64,000 nt of DNA from Anaeromyxobacter terrae (GCF_022690685.1 NZ_JALCYY010000013.1:49353-113352); one strand, 5' to 3'; shown: positions 45,046 through 54,306, counted from the first letter of the stretch. Numbers and translations: made by a program. Notes: generated from the letters alone by a model not told the origin.

Positions 45046-47979
45046 CTAAGCCCCCGCGGATGCGGAGGTGCTTCGGCCCCCGACCTCAGACGACAGGATC
45101 GGCCCTGTCTCGCGATCGAAGTCGACGAATTCGTGGGCAACTACGCGGTTGCCGGTCGCATTCCCCCAACGCTGCATCTTCAGCTTGAGCAGGTCGCCGA
45201 TGTTGCGGTCGGCCGTACTCACTATCACCTGCCGCTCCTGAGCGACTCGCTTCAGTACTTCGACGAAATTCAGGAACTTCACGTCGTCTAGGTGCTGAAC
45301 CGGTTCGTCCAGCATGATGACGTTGAGGCGGCTCCAAGCTTGAAGGAGCGATACGCCCAGGAACAGCGAAAGCGCCAAGCACGTCAACTGGCCCGCCGAA
45401 CTATACGGCTTCGGATCGACCCCTGCGGCGAGCCCCCGTTCACCGATACGGAGGGTTCCGTCGCGCAGGATTCTGACGATGTTGAGGTGCCTGTGAGGCG
45501 TGAGCAACGAGAGGATCTCGTTCACCGAGGCGTCGCTCTGATTGAGACGAGCTTCTGCAGCTCGTTGGACAGATGCCTCCATCGAATCACGTAGGGCGCC
45601 CAGACGTCCCCGGGCTTTGTCGAGCCGCGCCTGCGTCGCCGCTGCGTCGTCAACGATCCGTGTGAGACTTGCCAGCTCGATCTTGAGTCGCGGTAGCTCA
45701 GCAGTCCTGAGAAGGGATGACATCCGAGTAACGAGCCCCGAGCACGTTGCTGCGCGCTCCGATGTTGCGGTTGCCTCTGCCTCCTTGACCGCTACGTAGG
45801 CGTTGAGTGGCTCGGGCATTTCCTCCAGGGTGGCGCGATCGACTCCCATCTCGCGGGCCGCAGCCAAGAGTCCGATACCGGCGACTTGTAGCTCCTCGTT
45901 GGTGCGCTCAAGCCCCCTCAGCTCCGCATCGACCGCATCTCGCTCCTTCCGCGCTCGAGCGAGTTCGGTCGCGAGTCCATCCCGCGCATTCGCAGCGCGG
46001 CGCTGCGCAGCATCAGCCGCGGCAACGCGCTCTGCCGCTGTCCGGACATCCGCGGCGGCACGCGTGAGGTCCGCTTGCACGATGCGGTCGTCGGTGTCAA
46101 TCGTTCCGATCGACGCAAGGCGATCCTCGAGCGAGCGTACCAGGCCGACCTGCCGAGCAAGGTCGCTCGACGCCTTTTCGAACTCGGACTCGGCTCGGCG
46201 ACTCGCTTCTCCTGCACTCGACGCTTCGCGCTTGCGCCCGGTCAGCTCCGCTTCAGCGCGATCGCTTTCACCCTCGCCCAGCGGAGCGACGTCGCCGTAC
46301 GTCGCTTGAGCAGAGGAAAGCTCCCTCTGCGCCCCCTCATGAAGCGCCGTTAGAGACTGCACACGAGCGCGCTGACGCTCCACATCGAACGTTGCCCTCT
46401 TGAGAGAATCCCTTGCACGCTCGTACTCACTGTCGAGCGTCTGAAGGCGAGCGATGTCGCCGACATGCCTCGACGTCCGCTCAAGAGCCCGAGTTATCGC
46501 CGAGTGCAACTCCTCAGGCGATGAGTATGCGTGTCCACACAGCAGACACTCGCACGCGTCCTGGCGCTGCAAGGTGGATAGCTCTCGAACTGCTGCAACG
46601 ACGCGCTCGGCGATTGTTCCGAACTGCGCTGCGCGTTCGCGCTCCCGCGCAACGGCTGCAGCAAGTTCTGCTTCTACGCTCTTCTCCTGGTTCGCTCGTG
46701 CCAACGCGTGCTGAAGCGCGATCTTCGCTTCCTCAAGCTGCTCGCCACTGAGCGAAACTGCTGACCTCGCCTTCTCAAGCAGGGAATGGGCCCTGGCGCG
46801 CCTTTGCACTTCCTCCCACGCCGCTGCCGCGTCCGCGGCGCGTGCCCTTGCTTCGTCAAATCGATGAGCAAGTTCCGCCGCTCGCGCCTTCAGCTCCTGA
46901 GCCTTGTTCGTAACTTCGGGGAGCGCCGCGGAAACCTCAGCCATTTGTGACCGGGTTGCACGAGCCTCAGCATTCCTCTGGCTTGCTAGTTCGAGTTCGG
47001 CCCTCCGCGCCCTTAACGCCTCCGCGTTCGTCACCGCGAGTCGATGAGCTGCGCCGCATTCCAGCAACTCCTTCTCGGCGGCCTCCACCTTGAACACCTG
47101 CGCCGCGACTGCTGACTCAAGAGCGCCTCGACGCTCGACGTACGACTGCACTCCGAGCCAACACTGACTGGCCCTCGCAACGTGAGCGACAATCCGCTCC
47201 CGTAGAGAGCGCCCGCGAGTAATCTTTTCAACGGCGGCGCCGGCCGCCTGCGTCGCTTGCCGCCCAAGCTCCGAAAGACTCCCGACGACTTGCTCTATCG
47301 GCGCGGTCATCGCCCGATCCCCGAGAATCAGGCTGGCTTCGCGCCGAACTGGCTCTTCTTCAGTCAGCCTCTTGTGCTCGAGCTCCAGGATCTCAGCAGA
47401 GACTTCGCTGATGCGCTGTTGCGCCTCGTGACTGGCGCGCGCCGATTCGCGGGTCGACTCGTCCAGCTTCTGAAACACCTTCTTGATCCCTGTCCGTACG
47501 GTGTCGGCAAGCGGAACACCGGTCAGGGCCCGCAACAGGGTCGCTCGGTCCTCCGGATCGGATACCGCCAGTTCACGAAGCGTGTCTTGCGATAGATACG
47601 AAAGCCCTCTGAGCGCAGACAGCAGCGCCCGCGTGTCGTTGAATACCGAGGGATCCGTGACTAATTCCTTCGCGTCGTATTCGTCGCCGTTGAGACTCGC
47701 CCCACGTTCCGTTCGCGTGAGCGAGAACCCGTCACCGGTGAGCGTCACCTGTGGTGGCGCCGGCTTCCAAAGGTTCCTACACACCCCGTCGTGATCGGAC
47801 CCGAGCCGAAACCCACGTCCGAACAGCGCCCAATCGATCGCATCGAACACCGTCGTCTTGCCGAGGCCGTTGCGGCCGAGCAACAACGTCACGCGGCCGA
47901 GCTCGAACGTTCGTTGATCGCGAAAGCCCCGGAAATCGGTGAGTTGCAGCTTCGAGGCAGTGATGCGCTCAGTTGGCAT
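45046..47979 (-). CDS. Rad50/SMC-like ATPase with zinc hook (LmuB / ABC-3C-like)
   Basis: 977 aa. Walker A GRNGLGKTT near residue 35, long coiled coils on either side of a central CxxC hook (CLLCGH, about residue 478), a degenerate ABC signature (SSAGQLTCLALSLF) and Walker B/D-loop VIMLDEPVQHLDD near the C-terminus. This is the Rad50/SbcC plan. In Lamassu and the wider ABC-three-component systems such an ATPase senses DNA ends or replication intermediates and releases an effector. It overlaps the small middle gene by 11 bp, which in turn overlaps the nitrilase-fold gene, the three-gene layout of those systems. Confidence 0.88.
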   Translation of the reverse strand: MPTERITASKLQLTDFRGFRDQRTFELGRVTLLLGRNGLGKTTVFDAIDWALFGRGFRLGSDHDGVCRNLWKPAPPQVTLTGDGFSLTRTERGASLNGDEYDAKELVTDPSVFNDTRALLSALRGLSYLSQDTLRELAVSDPEDRATLLRALTGVPLADTVRTGIKKVFQKLDESTRESARASHEAQQRISEVSAEILELEHKRLTEEEPVRREASLILGDRAMTAPIEQVVGSLSELGRQATQAAGAAVEKITRGRSLRERIVAHVARASQCWLGVQSYVERRGALESAVAAQVFKVEAAEKELLECGAAHRLAVTNAEALRARRAELELASQRNAEARATRSQMAEVSAALPEVTNKAQELKARAAELAHRFDEARARAADAAAAWEEVQRRARAHSLLEKARSAVSLSGEQLEEAKIALQHALARANQEKSVEAELAAAVARERERAAQFGTIAERVVAAVRELSTLQRQDACECLLCGHAYSSPEELHSAITRALERTSRHVGDIARLQTLDSEYERARDSLKRATFDVERQRARVQSLTALHEGAQRELSSAQATYGDVAPLGEGESDRAEAELTGRKREASSAGEASRRAESEFEKASSDLARQVGLVRSLEDRLASIGTIDTDDRIVQADLTRAAADVRTAAERVAAADAAQRRAANARDGLATELARARKERDAVDAELRGLERTNEELQVAGIGLLAAAREMGVDRATLEEMPEPLNAYVAVKEAEATATSERAATCSGLVTRMSSLLRTAELPRLKIELASLTRIVDDAAATQARLDKARGRLGALRDSMEASVQRAAEARLNQSDASVNEILSLLTPHRHLNIVRILRDGTLRIGERGLAAGVDPKPYSSAGQLTCLALSLFLGVSLLQAWSRLNVIMLDEPVQHLDDVKFLNFVEVLKRVAQERQVIVSTADRNIGDLLKLKMQRWGNATGNRVVAHEFVDFDRETGPILSSEVGGRSTSASAGA

Positions 47980-48502
47980 CGCCCGGCTCCCCGGACAGGA
48001 TCCGGATCAACGCGTCGACTTCTTCTCGAGGCTGCCGTGGCTTTAGCAAGACCTCCAGTCCTCTTCGCAGTTCCGAATCTCCGGCACAGAACTGCGCGAG
48101 CGTGTCTTCTACGACGGTCGGCGAGGCCGCTCCCGGGTTCGCTTCCCGGCGTCCAATAGACTGCGCGAACAAGCTCGGCACGTCTTCATCCTCGGAGAAC
48201 GCGAGCTTCCTGCTGCCACGCGTCTCTCTCTCGATGTGCCGCTTCACTGCGTCAGAAGTCCCCGTCGGTAGCTCGATCAGCAGCACTAGGCTCCACAGGT
48301 CCTCGCGACGCAACACGACCGGGGGGCTCCCGAGTCGATCGTACGCGTTGTCGACACGGCTCGCCCAGGTTTCAGGAGATGCGTTGATAGCACCCACAAT
48401 CAGGTCCGCGGCGCGAGCCCACGCCGACGCTTCGTCCGAATGCAGAAACTCCGGCGTGTGTGGCTTGCATGCCAGTGCGACCATCTCCTCACACGTTCGC
48501 AT
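47969..48502 (-). CDS. Middle component of ABC-3C/Lamassu-like cassette
   Basis: 177 aa, largely helical, with no known motif. The ATG at 48502 is preceded by AAAGGAG and overlaps the upstream stop by 14 bp; an upstream extension to 48553 is not needed. Its size, lack of motifs and position between effector and SMC-like ATPase match LmuC or the middle component (MC) of ABC-3C systems. That is inference from context. It overlaps the ATPase gene by 11 bp, so stoichiometric translation is likely. Confidence 0.65.
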   Translation of the reverse strand: MRTCEEMVALACKPHTPEFLHSDEASAWARAADLIVGAINASPETWASRVDNAYDRLGSPPVVLRREDLWSLVLLIELPTGTSDAVKRHIERETRGSRKLAFSEDEDVPSLFAQSIGRREANPGAASPTVVEDTLAQFCAGDSELRRGLEVLLKPRQPREEVDALIRILSGEPGDAN

Positions 48503-50198
48503 TCGTACGCTCCTTTGGGATCCCAAGGTCGTCAAGGACCGTATTCGCCACAACCGATCTCCAGAAAGCAGCCCCGCACAAACGCAGGGGCTCAGGCATC
48601 TGGGCTATGGCTTGATCTACTTCTCCTCGAGGAGCGATCCGCGCGGCATCGATCCGTCCGATCGGCAGACTTGGAACAGCGCGAAGAACGACCGTCGGTC
48701 GGTGGCGCAAGAGCGGCTGCCCCCTGAAGTACGACTGCTCGAACGAATCTTCGCTCCCGGAGTGAGTCGCAATCAGTACCGGCGAGCCGCCAACCTTGGC
48801 GTTCCAGTATTCGCGACGTTTTCGGTCGAGCGAGACGCCGCCGTCCAGGGCTGCAAGAGCCAGCACCAGTTCAGCGATCTTGCCCGGCATCTCCTTGGCC
48901 TCATCGAACAGTGAGTCGAAGCTGATGCGGTGATCCCAGCAGGCGCAGCACGATGCAGCCTCCGGGTGATCCTCGTACGCGAGATGCTTCGGGTCCTCTC
49001 GCTGCACGAGCGCCTGGTCGAGAAACACTGATAGCCAGTTCGGCTTTCGAAGATCGTTCAGAATCGCCTGTGCAGCGCCGCTCAGCTTTGCACCGAGTTC
49101 CGGAGGAAGCGCCGCGTGGGCGAGCGCCTTCGGCTCGCCCCGTTTGAAGAGGTCCGCGACATGGAACCCGGGCCGCTGGTCTCTCACCAGAGCGGTGTCC
49201 TCAACCACATACGGGTGGACCGCTTCGACGAATCTCGATCGAATGGCGTCATCGGCGCCATAACCAGCCAGGTCCCTCGGGAGAATCGTGTGAATCCGGT
49301 GGGCGTCTACGTCGTACCTCGGGAGCGCAACCCTTGTGATGAAACGTCCCGGAACAGCGGCTTCCGTGCAGTAGTCCGCGCCATTGCAGAGCATGTGCTT
49401 GCTTGGAGGAAGCACATGAGTGTCCGCGAAGATTAGGCCCGATGCTCCGTACCGAAGTCGACTCCGTTCTCCAGGAGAGCAGTTCGCTGCGACGACTAGA
49501 GGCCTACCCTGCTCGAACAACGAGAGAAGACGCTCGTGGAATTTCGCGCTTCTTGGCTTGGGGTTGTGCTGAATCCAGAAGATTAGGTCCGGCTTCTCCG
49601 CGACCACTCGGCGTGCGAACCCATTCGGATCCCCGTCCTCGAGCCATTCAGAGCAAATGGTTACTGCGAACCGGAGCGGTACACCGTCGGTAGGCTTGCC
49701 CTCGAACACACGGAGACGCGTACCACCGACGAAGCAAGCGGCGGCGCGCTCGTCGTACGATGGCAGCCCCTTGGGCTGAATGAATACCTCGCTCTTGGTC
49801 GCCACAAGAGCGACGTTCGCGTACGCTCCCGGCCCCCACGGCTCTTTCCAGAATTCCGCGCTGGCTCCCGTGTTCTTTTCGAGGGCTTCGCACTCATCCT
49901 GCTTCAGGTGGCCGAGGCCAGCGATGACGAGCCGGTTATCCGGCAGTGACTTGAGCCCCTTCAAAATGTCGTCGACCCGGTTGGGGTCGACTGACAACTC
50001 TGGCACAACGAATACGACCGGCCGCTTCGCAGCCTCTTTCGCGTCACATTCGAACGCCCGACTCAGCACTTGCCAGGCACATCGCCCTGCTTTCGGACCG
50101 TACGGAGGGCCTCCGCCCAGCGCCTCAACTGCTGGCTGCGCAAGCCACAGCACGCCGGTCTCTCCCTTCGACCATGCAAATGTCAGTTTCTCTGTCAT
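48489..50198 (-). CDS. Nitrilase-fold protein, candidate effector
   Basis: 569 aa. The N-terminal ~300 residues have the carbon-nitrogen hydrolase plan: Glu in VVFVVPELSVDP (E67), Lys in FIQPKGLPS (K143), Cys in FAVTICSEWLED (C182), then ASGLIFADTH. The E-K-C triad appears complete, so it may hydrolyse an amide or nitrile bond in an unknown substrate. The C-terminal ~270 residues, with HPEAASCCACWDH, are not recognised. Position at the head of the three-gene cassette marks it as the effector. Nitrilase domains occur in defence proteins (some DRT reverse transcriptases), but an ABC-3C link is new to me. Confidence 0.7.
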   Translation of the reverse strand: MTEKLTFAWSKGETGVLWLAQPAVEALGGGPPYGPKAGRCAWQVLSRAFECDAKEAAKRPVVFVVPELSVDPNRVDDILKGLKSLPDNRLVIAGLGHLKQDECEALEKNTGASAEFWKEPWGPGAYANVALVATKSEVFIQPKGLPSYDERAAACFVGGTRLRVFEGKPTDGVPLRFAVTICSEWLEDGDPNGFARRVVAEKPDLIFWIQHNPKPRSAKFHERLLSLFEQGRPLVVAANCSPGERSRLRYGASGLIFADTHVLPPSKHMLCNGADYCTEAAVPGRFITRVALPRYDVDAHRIHTILPRDLAGYGADDAIRSRFVEAVHPYVVEDTALVRDQRPGFHVADLFKRGEPKALAHAALPPELGAKLSGAAQAILNDLRKPNWLSVFLDQALVQREDPKHLAYEDHPEAASCCACWDHRISFDSLFDEAKEMPGKIAELVLALAALDGGVSLDRKRREYWNAKVGGSPVLIATHSGSEDSFEQSYFRGQPLLRHRPTVVLRAVPSLPIGRIDAARIAPRGEVDQAIAQMPEPLRLCGAAFWRSVVANTVLDDLGIPKERTNANV

Positions 50199-50361
50199 TC
50201 AGTGCCTGACGCGCCTCGTTGAGGATGCTTGACAACGACGATGTGCCCTGTCGCCGCGGAGCGGCAAGAAAGGATTCTACAACGGGCGAACCACGGCCGA
50301 ACTCGTCGTATGGTACGCGCCAGCGCCGTCCCTTATCGAGCCACGTGAAGACGTAGGTCAC
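50125..50361 (-). CDS. Possible small protein upstream of the nitrilase gene
   Basis: 78 aa from GTG 50361 (AGAGG 5 bases upstream), overlapping the nitrilase start by 73 bp in another frame. The first 60 residues (TYVFTWLDKGRRWRVPYDEFG, LSSILNEARQALNDRE) look moderately protein-like. It could be a leader peptide controlling the cassette or noise. Low confidence. Confidence 0.3.
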   Translation of the reverse strand: MTYVFTWLDKGRRWRVPYDEFGRGSPVVESFLAAPRRQGTSSLSSILNEARQALNDRETDICMVEGRDRRAVACAASS

Positions 50362-50497
50362 GACCTCTGTTCATTCGAGCCCTCCGCCTTCCTGGCGGGA
50401 CGAGTCACCTCGACATCCGTAACGCCGATGAGAAGTGTATGATCTCGTCCTCTCCCGGCGGCCCCTGGGCGCGCGCCGGGGCCGCTCGTCCGCTCGT

Positions 50498-51112
50498 TCA
50501 TCGCCGCCAGCGCCCCGCCTCGACGAAGCTGTAGTAGCCGCCCGCCGCGACGATGACGTGGTCCCGGGCCAGCAGCCCGACCAGCTCGGCCGCGGCGCGG
50601 AGCCGCTCCGTCAGGTCCGCGTCATCAGGGGATGGGGCCGGGTCGGAACTTGGGTGGTTATGCACGAAGACGATGCCGTGCGCCGCCTCGCGGACCGCCG
50701 TCCGGAACACGTCGCGCGGGTTCACCGGACACTGGGTGAGCGACCCCTTCGCGACACGCTCCGTCCGGAGGAGCCTTCCGCGCACGTCGAGCAGGACCAC
50801 GTGGAACTCCTCCACTGGCGCATGCGCGAGCGGGCGCATGAGCTCGTAAACGCTCTGGGGATCGAGGCACCGTTCCCCACGCCGCGGCGGCGCCCACGCG
50901 CCGCGTCGGCCGAGCTCGAACGCCGCGGCGAGCGCCACCGCCCGCGACTCTGCGAGCCCGAGGCGCCGAAGCTCGCCGACGCTGACCCAGGCGAGTTGCC
51001 GCACGCTCACGGCGGACAGGGTTCCCGCGCCGCATAGCGTGAGCAGGTCCGCGTCCGACAGGGCCCCGGGCCCGTCCATCAGCAACCGCTCCCTGACCTC
51101 GTTCTTGGCCAT
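50498..51112 (-). CDS. radC: RadC-like JAB/MPN+ protein
   Basis: 204 aa from ATG 51112 (GAGGAG upstream). An N-terminal HhH-like region (DGPGALSDADLLTLL-type helices, LGLAESRAVALAAAFELGRR) is followed by the MPN+ domain with the JAMM metal motif HNHPSSDPAPSPDD and an upstream Glu (EEFHVVLLD). RadC homologues are common on mobile elements; their chemistry is unsettled and no repair role is proven. It is the last gene of the minus-strand maintenance block. Confidence 0.9.
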   Translation of the reverse strand: MAKNEVRERLLMDGPGALSDADLLTLCGAGTLSAVSVRQLAWVSVGELRRLGLAESRAVALAAAFELGRRGAWAPPRRGERCLDPQSVYELMRPLAHAPVEEFHVVLLDVRGRLLRTERVAKGSLTQCPVNPRDVFRTAVREAAHGIVFVHNHPSSDPAPSPDDADLTERLRAAAELVGLLARDHVIVAAGGYYSFVEAGRWRR

Positions 51113-51485
51113 CCCGTTCTCCTCGGAGCCGGGCCTCTGACCGCGCCCGCTCACTCACCCCCGAGGCAGGGCGCACGCCCCGCTCTGCGCGTGGCAGCAG
51201 GACTTGGCCGCGGCGCTCATCGGCGTGCTCCGCGGCGGGAGCGACGATGGCGGGGCGTGTGCCCGGGCGAGGGCCGTGACGGACGCGGGGCGCCCAGCTT
51301 CACCGGGCGGCCCGTGGCTGGCGCGGTCCTCGCTTAGGAAGCGCGCGAAGCGCGCCCACGAAACCTCGCGCCGGCGGGGGCCGCCGGCGCACCGCGCTTG
51401 CTGCGGCGTCAGCCGCCTTTCCTCTTCTCGTCATGAGGGGGCACGGCGCCGTCCTGCGGCGTCGCGCGACCTCCTGCTCAGGCGC
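51113..51485. other. Intergenic, holds hairpin and one copy of a long direct repeat
   Basis: 373 bp upstream of radC. It contains a perfect 8-bp-arm hairpin (GCCGGCGG-GGG-CCGCCGGC, 51370-51388) and one copy of a 35-bp sequence found again at 59318-59352. GAAGCGCGCGAAGCGCGC near 51340 is another short symmetric patch. No gene is supported. Confidence 0.4.
51380..51414. repeat. 35-bp direct repeat, copy 1
   Basis: Matches 59318-59352 at 32 of 35 positions by eye, same orientation, 7.9 kb apart. The core GCACCGCGCTTGC (GCAACGCGCTTGC in copy 2) is nearly palindromic. Both copies lie just 3' of a minus-strand gene, so a 3'-UTR element or module boundary is possible. Confidence 0.6.
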
Positions 51486-51971
51486 TCACGCCTGCGCCGC
51501 TGTCGCTTCGCGCCTGCGGATCGTCGGCGGCCGCGCGACGACCTTCGCGGGCGGCGGCGGGAGGTTCAGCGACGCGGGCACCGGGACCGGGGCTCCCTTC
51601 GGCCACCACCAGAGCTGCGCCACGGGATCCCAGCGCCACCCCGCCTGCTTCAGCTCGGTTCGGATGTTCGCCGGCGGCACCCGGTCGAACCGGAGGGCCG
51701 GCTGCCGCCCGCGGTGGCGGGTCTTCTCGACGTGCAGCTCCGGATTGGTCCGCTCCCGCTCCGCCTCCGCGACGAGCCGCAGCTCCAGGAGCGACGCTCC
51801 GCAGTAGGTGCAGCACTCCTCCTGCACGGTCTTGTCCGCTCCGTAGAGCGGCAGAATCGGCCGACCGTTGTAGTCGGTGTCGGAAGGCCCGAGCCCGGTC
51901 GTGGACCGGAGGCACGCGGGGCAGAACACCTCGTCGTTCGCGCTGTAACCGAGGATCGTGAAGGGCTTCAT
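51486..51971 (-). CDS. Zinc-ribbon-like protein with WW-rich tail
   Basis: 161 aa from ATG 51971 (GGGAG upstream). Residues ~14-60 carry CPAC and CTYC pairs, a likely zinc ribbon (FCPACLRS...QEECCTYCGASLLEL). A second module (about 100-125) reads RTELKQAGWRWDPVAQLWWWPKG, a pattern seen in small plasmid proteins. The Pro-rich tail is probably disordered. A leader hairpin of the shared type lies 27 bp upstream of the start. Function unknown. Confidence 0.72.
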   Translation of the reverse strand: MKPFTILGYSANDEVFCPACLRSTTGLGPSDTDYNGRPILPLYGADKTVQEECCTYCGASLLELRLVAEAERERTNPELHVEKTRHRGRQPALRFDRVPPANIRTELKQAGWRWDPVAQLWWWPKGAPVPVPASLNLPPPPAKVVARPPTIRRREATAAQA

Positions 51972-51997
51972 CGTGGCAGCTCCCTGTGTGTGGGGGC

Positions 51998-52038
51998 GGC
52001 ACCGCGCCGCCTCGCCCAGGCATGGGCGGGGCGGTGCC
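51998..52038 (-). promoter_or_regulatory. Leader hairpin 1 (GGCACCGCGCCGCC family)
   Basis: Arms 51998-52011 (GGCACCGCGCCGCC) and 52025-52038 pair over 14 positions with one mismatch. It lies in the 5' leader of the zinc-ribbon gene, between hairpin and start only 26 bases including the ribosome-binding site. No T-run follows, so it is not a standard terminator. Confidence 0.6.
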
Positions 52039-52240
52039 GGCCCCGCGACGACGGGCGGCGGCGTTGCCGAAGCGGCGGGCGTGTCGCCGGGCGTGACGGC
52101 GAGCGCGCCTCTTGCGCTCGCTGGCGCGACCGGCGCTCCCGACGCCCGAGGCGCAGTTAGCCGCCGACCGGCGTCGCCCCCGGGAGCTGCCGCGGTGAAG
52201 CCCGGCGGCGGCGTGCGCGCTCGCGGTCGACCGCGGGCCC

Positions 52241-52465
52241 TCACGATCCCTTCGCGCGCTCCCCGGGCGCCCCCAAGGTGCCTGCAAGCCACACAGACGG
52301 GAACGGGGTCCCGTTGCTGAGCTTCCTGTGCAACTCGAGCGTGACGCTGGCGAGTCGCAGGATGTCCTCGGCGGCGATCTCTCGAGCGTAGGCGGCCGGC
52401 GGGCTCAGGACGCGACGCGCCAGGGTGAGCTGTTCCTCCAGGAGGCTTGTTGCGATTCGGCTCAT
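52241..52465 (-). CDS. Small helical protein, 74 aa
   Basis: From ATG 52465 with GAGGAG 8 bases upstream. MSRIATSLLEEQLTLARRVL and AREIAAEDILRLASVTLELHRKL form amphipathic helices. No family recognised. It lies within the maintenance block with a leader hairpin 25 bp upstream of the start. The strong ribosome-binding site and hairpin, shared with its neighbours, argue that it is expressed. Confidence 0.6.
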   Translation of the reverse strand: MSRIATSLLEEQLTLARRVLSPPAAYAREIAAEDILRLASVTLELHRKLSNGTPFPSVWLAGTLGAPGERAKGS

Positions 52466-52489
52466 GTCTCGGCTCCTCGTGCTGGACGC

Positions 52490-52526
52490 GGCACCGCGCC
52501 GCTCACGTGAGCGGCGGCGCGGTGCC
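52490..52526 (-). promoter_or_regulatory. Leader hairpin 2
   Basis: GGCACCGCGCCGC (52490-52502) pairs perfectly with GCGGCGCGGTGCC (52514-52526); an inner TCAC/GTGA can extend the stem with a small bulge. It lies 25 bases upstream of the start at 52465. Confidence 0.62.
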
Positions 52527-52576
52527 GACAGCACGGGAGGCCATCGGCGCCGCCCGCGCGGGCGGCGCCGGGCGAC

Positions 52577-52747
52577 TCACGCCTCCGCGGGCTCGTCGTC
52601 CTCGAACGCGCTGTAGCGCGCGAGGTGCAGCTCCGGCGGGTGATAGTCCCCGCAGAGCTCGCAGTGAACGATCTCGAGCTGCAGCTCTCCGAACTCCTCC
52701 TCGATCTCGTGCTGGAGCGCCGGGTTCGTCGGGATGAGGCTGTCCAT
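52577..52747 (-). CDS. Small acidic protein with CxxC, 56 aa
   Basis: From ATG 52747 (AGGGAGA upstream) to TGA 52577. MDSLIPTNPALQHEIEEEFGELQLEIVHCELCGDYHPPELHLARYSAFEDDEPAEA contains an acidic helix, then CELCGDYH, a possible metal site, and an acidic tail. Leader hairpin 3 lies 27 bp upstream. No family recognised; could be a partner of the neighbouring AAA+/VWA pair. Confidence 0.58.
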   Translation of the reverse strand: MDSLIPTNPALQHEIEEEFGELQLEIVHCELCGDYHPPELHLARYSAFEDDEPAEA

Positions 52748-52773
52748 GTGATTGCGTCTCCCTGTAGTGGGCA

Positions 52774-52811
52774 GCACCGCGCCGCCTCGCCCGGGACGGG
52801 CGGCGCGGTGC
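52774..52811 (-). promoter_or_regulatory. Leader hairpin 3
   Basis: GCACCGCGCCGCC (52774-52786) pairs perfectly with GGCGGCGCGGTGC (52799-52811) around a 12-base loop. It sits 27 bases upstream of the small acidic gene. The 173 bp between it and the VWA gene's end hold nothing else I can identify. Confidence 0.65.
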
Positions 52812-52984
52812 AGCCCACGAGCGCGCGAGGGTTCGCCCTGGCCGTCGCTCCGCCCTGCCGGCCCGTGATAGCGAGGCTGTTCGCGAGCTGGCGCGGGCCG
52901 TGCCCGGCGGAGCGGCGGCGGCAGTAAGGCGAGCCCTCGCGCGCGCCTCGGAGACGCGGTGGCCAGCCGCCGCCACACCCACCG

Positions 52985-54283
52985 CTACGCCGCGAACAGG
53001 GCGGTCGCGCTCGCGTCGTCGACGGTGGACAGGTCGGTGACGGCGTGGACCTCGTCGCACCACGGCAGGAGCCACTCGCGCTCGACCCCGATCCCGAGCC
53101 CCAGGATCGTGACGCCGAGCGCCGCTGCGCTCTCGCGCAGCCTTCCTGCCTCGCTCGCGTCCGAGCCGCCGTCCGTGATGAGCACGATGTCGGCGTTCCG
53201 AAGCGCACCCGGGTGCGTACGGATGATCTCCAGCCCTCGGTCGATCGCGGCGGCGATCTCCGTCCCGCCGCCGCACGAGACGAACAGACCCTCCTCGGGC
53301 AACGCGTCCGCGGGGTTCACGACGGCCTCGAACTTCACGCGGCTGTCGAACCCGAGTAGCGCATATGTGCGGCGCTCCTGTTGCGCTTGGTCGAGGAGCG
53401 CCAGCGCGACGGCAGTAGCCCAGACATCCCGCGGCCCGTCCATGGAGCCGCTCTTGTCGAGCAGCACCACGAGCGGGCCCTTACCAAGGGACGCCGTGCC
53501 CTCGAGCCGGTACTGGAGCGCCTGGCGCTCGAGGACGGCGCGCATGAAGTCGAGCCGCAGGAGGCGGTGCGTGAGCTTCGCCAGCTCCACTGGCAGGGCG
53601 CGGCCGAGGTCCGCGCCCTGCTCGACGTCGGTGACCTCGTCGGCGCCGTGCTTCACGCGCTGGCGTCGCTTGCTCGCCGCGATGCGCTTGAAGCGCCCGG
53701 CGAGAGCCGCGATGCGCCGGAGGCGCTCGTCGAGCTTGAGCCGGGCCGCGAGCGGCCTCACAGCAGCGTGCTCATGCGGCGTGCCTTCGTGAGTCCCGGT
53801 GCCCGGCATGTGCCCGCCCTGGAACGCCACGTACGCGAGCCCGTCGATGGCGTCGCGCAGGTTCTCCACGACGCGCGCGGCGACCGCGCAGGCGGCCGCG
53901 AGCGGCCGCCGCAGCGGATCGTTGCCGACGACGCCCGGCGGAGCCGGCGGCACCGGCTCCTCCGGCGGGGGCAGGTTCAGCTCGCGGAGGAGCACCTCGA
54001 CCGCGGCGGCGGACGCTGCGGCATCGCCGCGGCATTCCGCGGCGAGCCGCGCGAAGGCCGGCAGCTGGTCGCAAGTGGCGTGGACCCGCTCCGCCCACGC
54101 GCGGAGCGCGGGGTTCGTCCGGCTCGGCGGGATCCGCTCCCCCTCCCCCGTATAGAGCCGCTCGAAGAGCTCGTCCTCGAGCCGAAGCTGTGCGCTGTCG
54201 CGCTCGTTGGCGCGCGCGAGCTGACGGTGCTCGCGATGGAGCATCAGGTGCCATCGCGAAATGTCGAAGAGAAGTCGCTTCAT
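52985..54283 (-). CDS. VWA-domain protein, partner of MoxR-type ATPase (ViaA/CobT-like)
   Basis: 432 aa. A helical N-terminal ~250 residues are followed by a von Willebrand A domain with a full MIDAS start VVLLDKSGSMDG (about residues 270-282), then GGGTEIAAAI and DIVLITDGG. It precedes no enzyme motif. VWA proteins of this sort act with a MoxR/RavA-type AAA+ ATPase, and one is encoded 74 bp upstream on the same strand (54358-55506). The pair probably forms a chaperone-like remodelling machine; its client is unknown. Confidence 0.85.
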   Translation of the reverse strand: MKRLLFDISRWHLMLHREHRQLARANERDSAQLRLEDELFERLYTGEGERIPPSRTNPALRAWAERVHATCDQLPAFARLAAECRGDAAASAAAVEVLLRELNLPPPEEPVPPAPPGVVGNDPLRRPLAAACAVAARVVENLRDAIDGLAYVAFQGGHMPGTGTHEGTPHEHAAVRPLAARLKLDERLRRIAALAGRFKRIAASKRRQRVKHGADEVTDVEQGADLGRALPVELAKLTHRLLRLDFMRAVLERQALQYRLEGTASLGKGPLVVLLDKSGSMDGPRDVWATAVALALLDQAQQERRTYALLGFDSRVKFEAVVNPADALPEEGLFVSCGGGTEIAAAIDRGLEIIRTHPGALRNADIVLITDGGSDASEAGRLRESAAALGVTILGLGIGVEREWLLPWCDEVHAVTDLSTVDDASATALFAA

Positions 54284-54306
54284 GTCAGCCTCCGTTCGTG
54301 CCGTGC

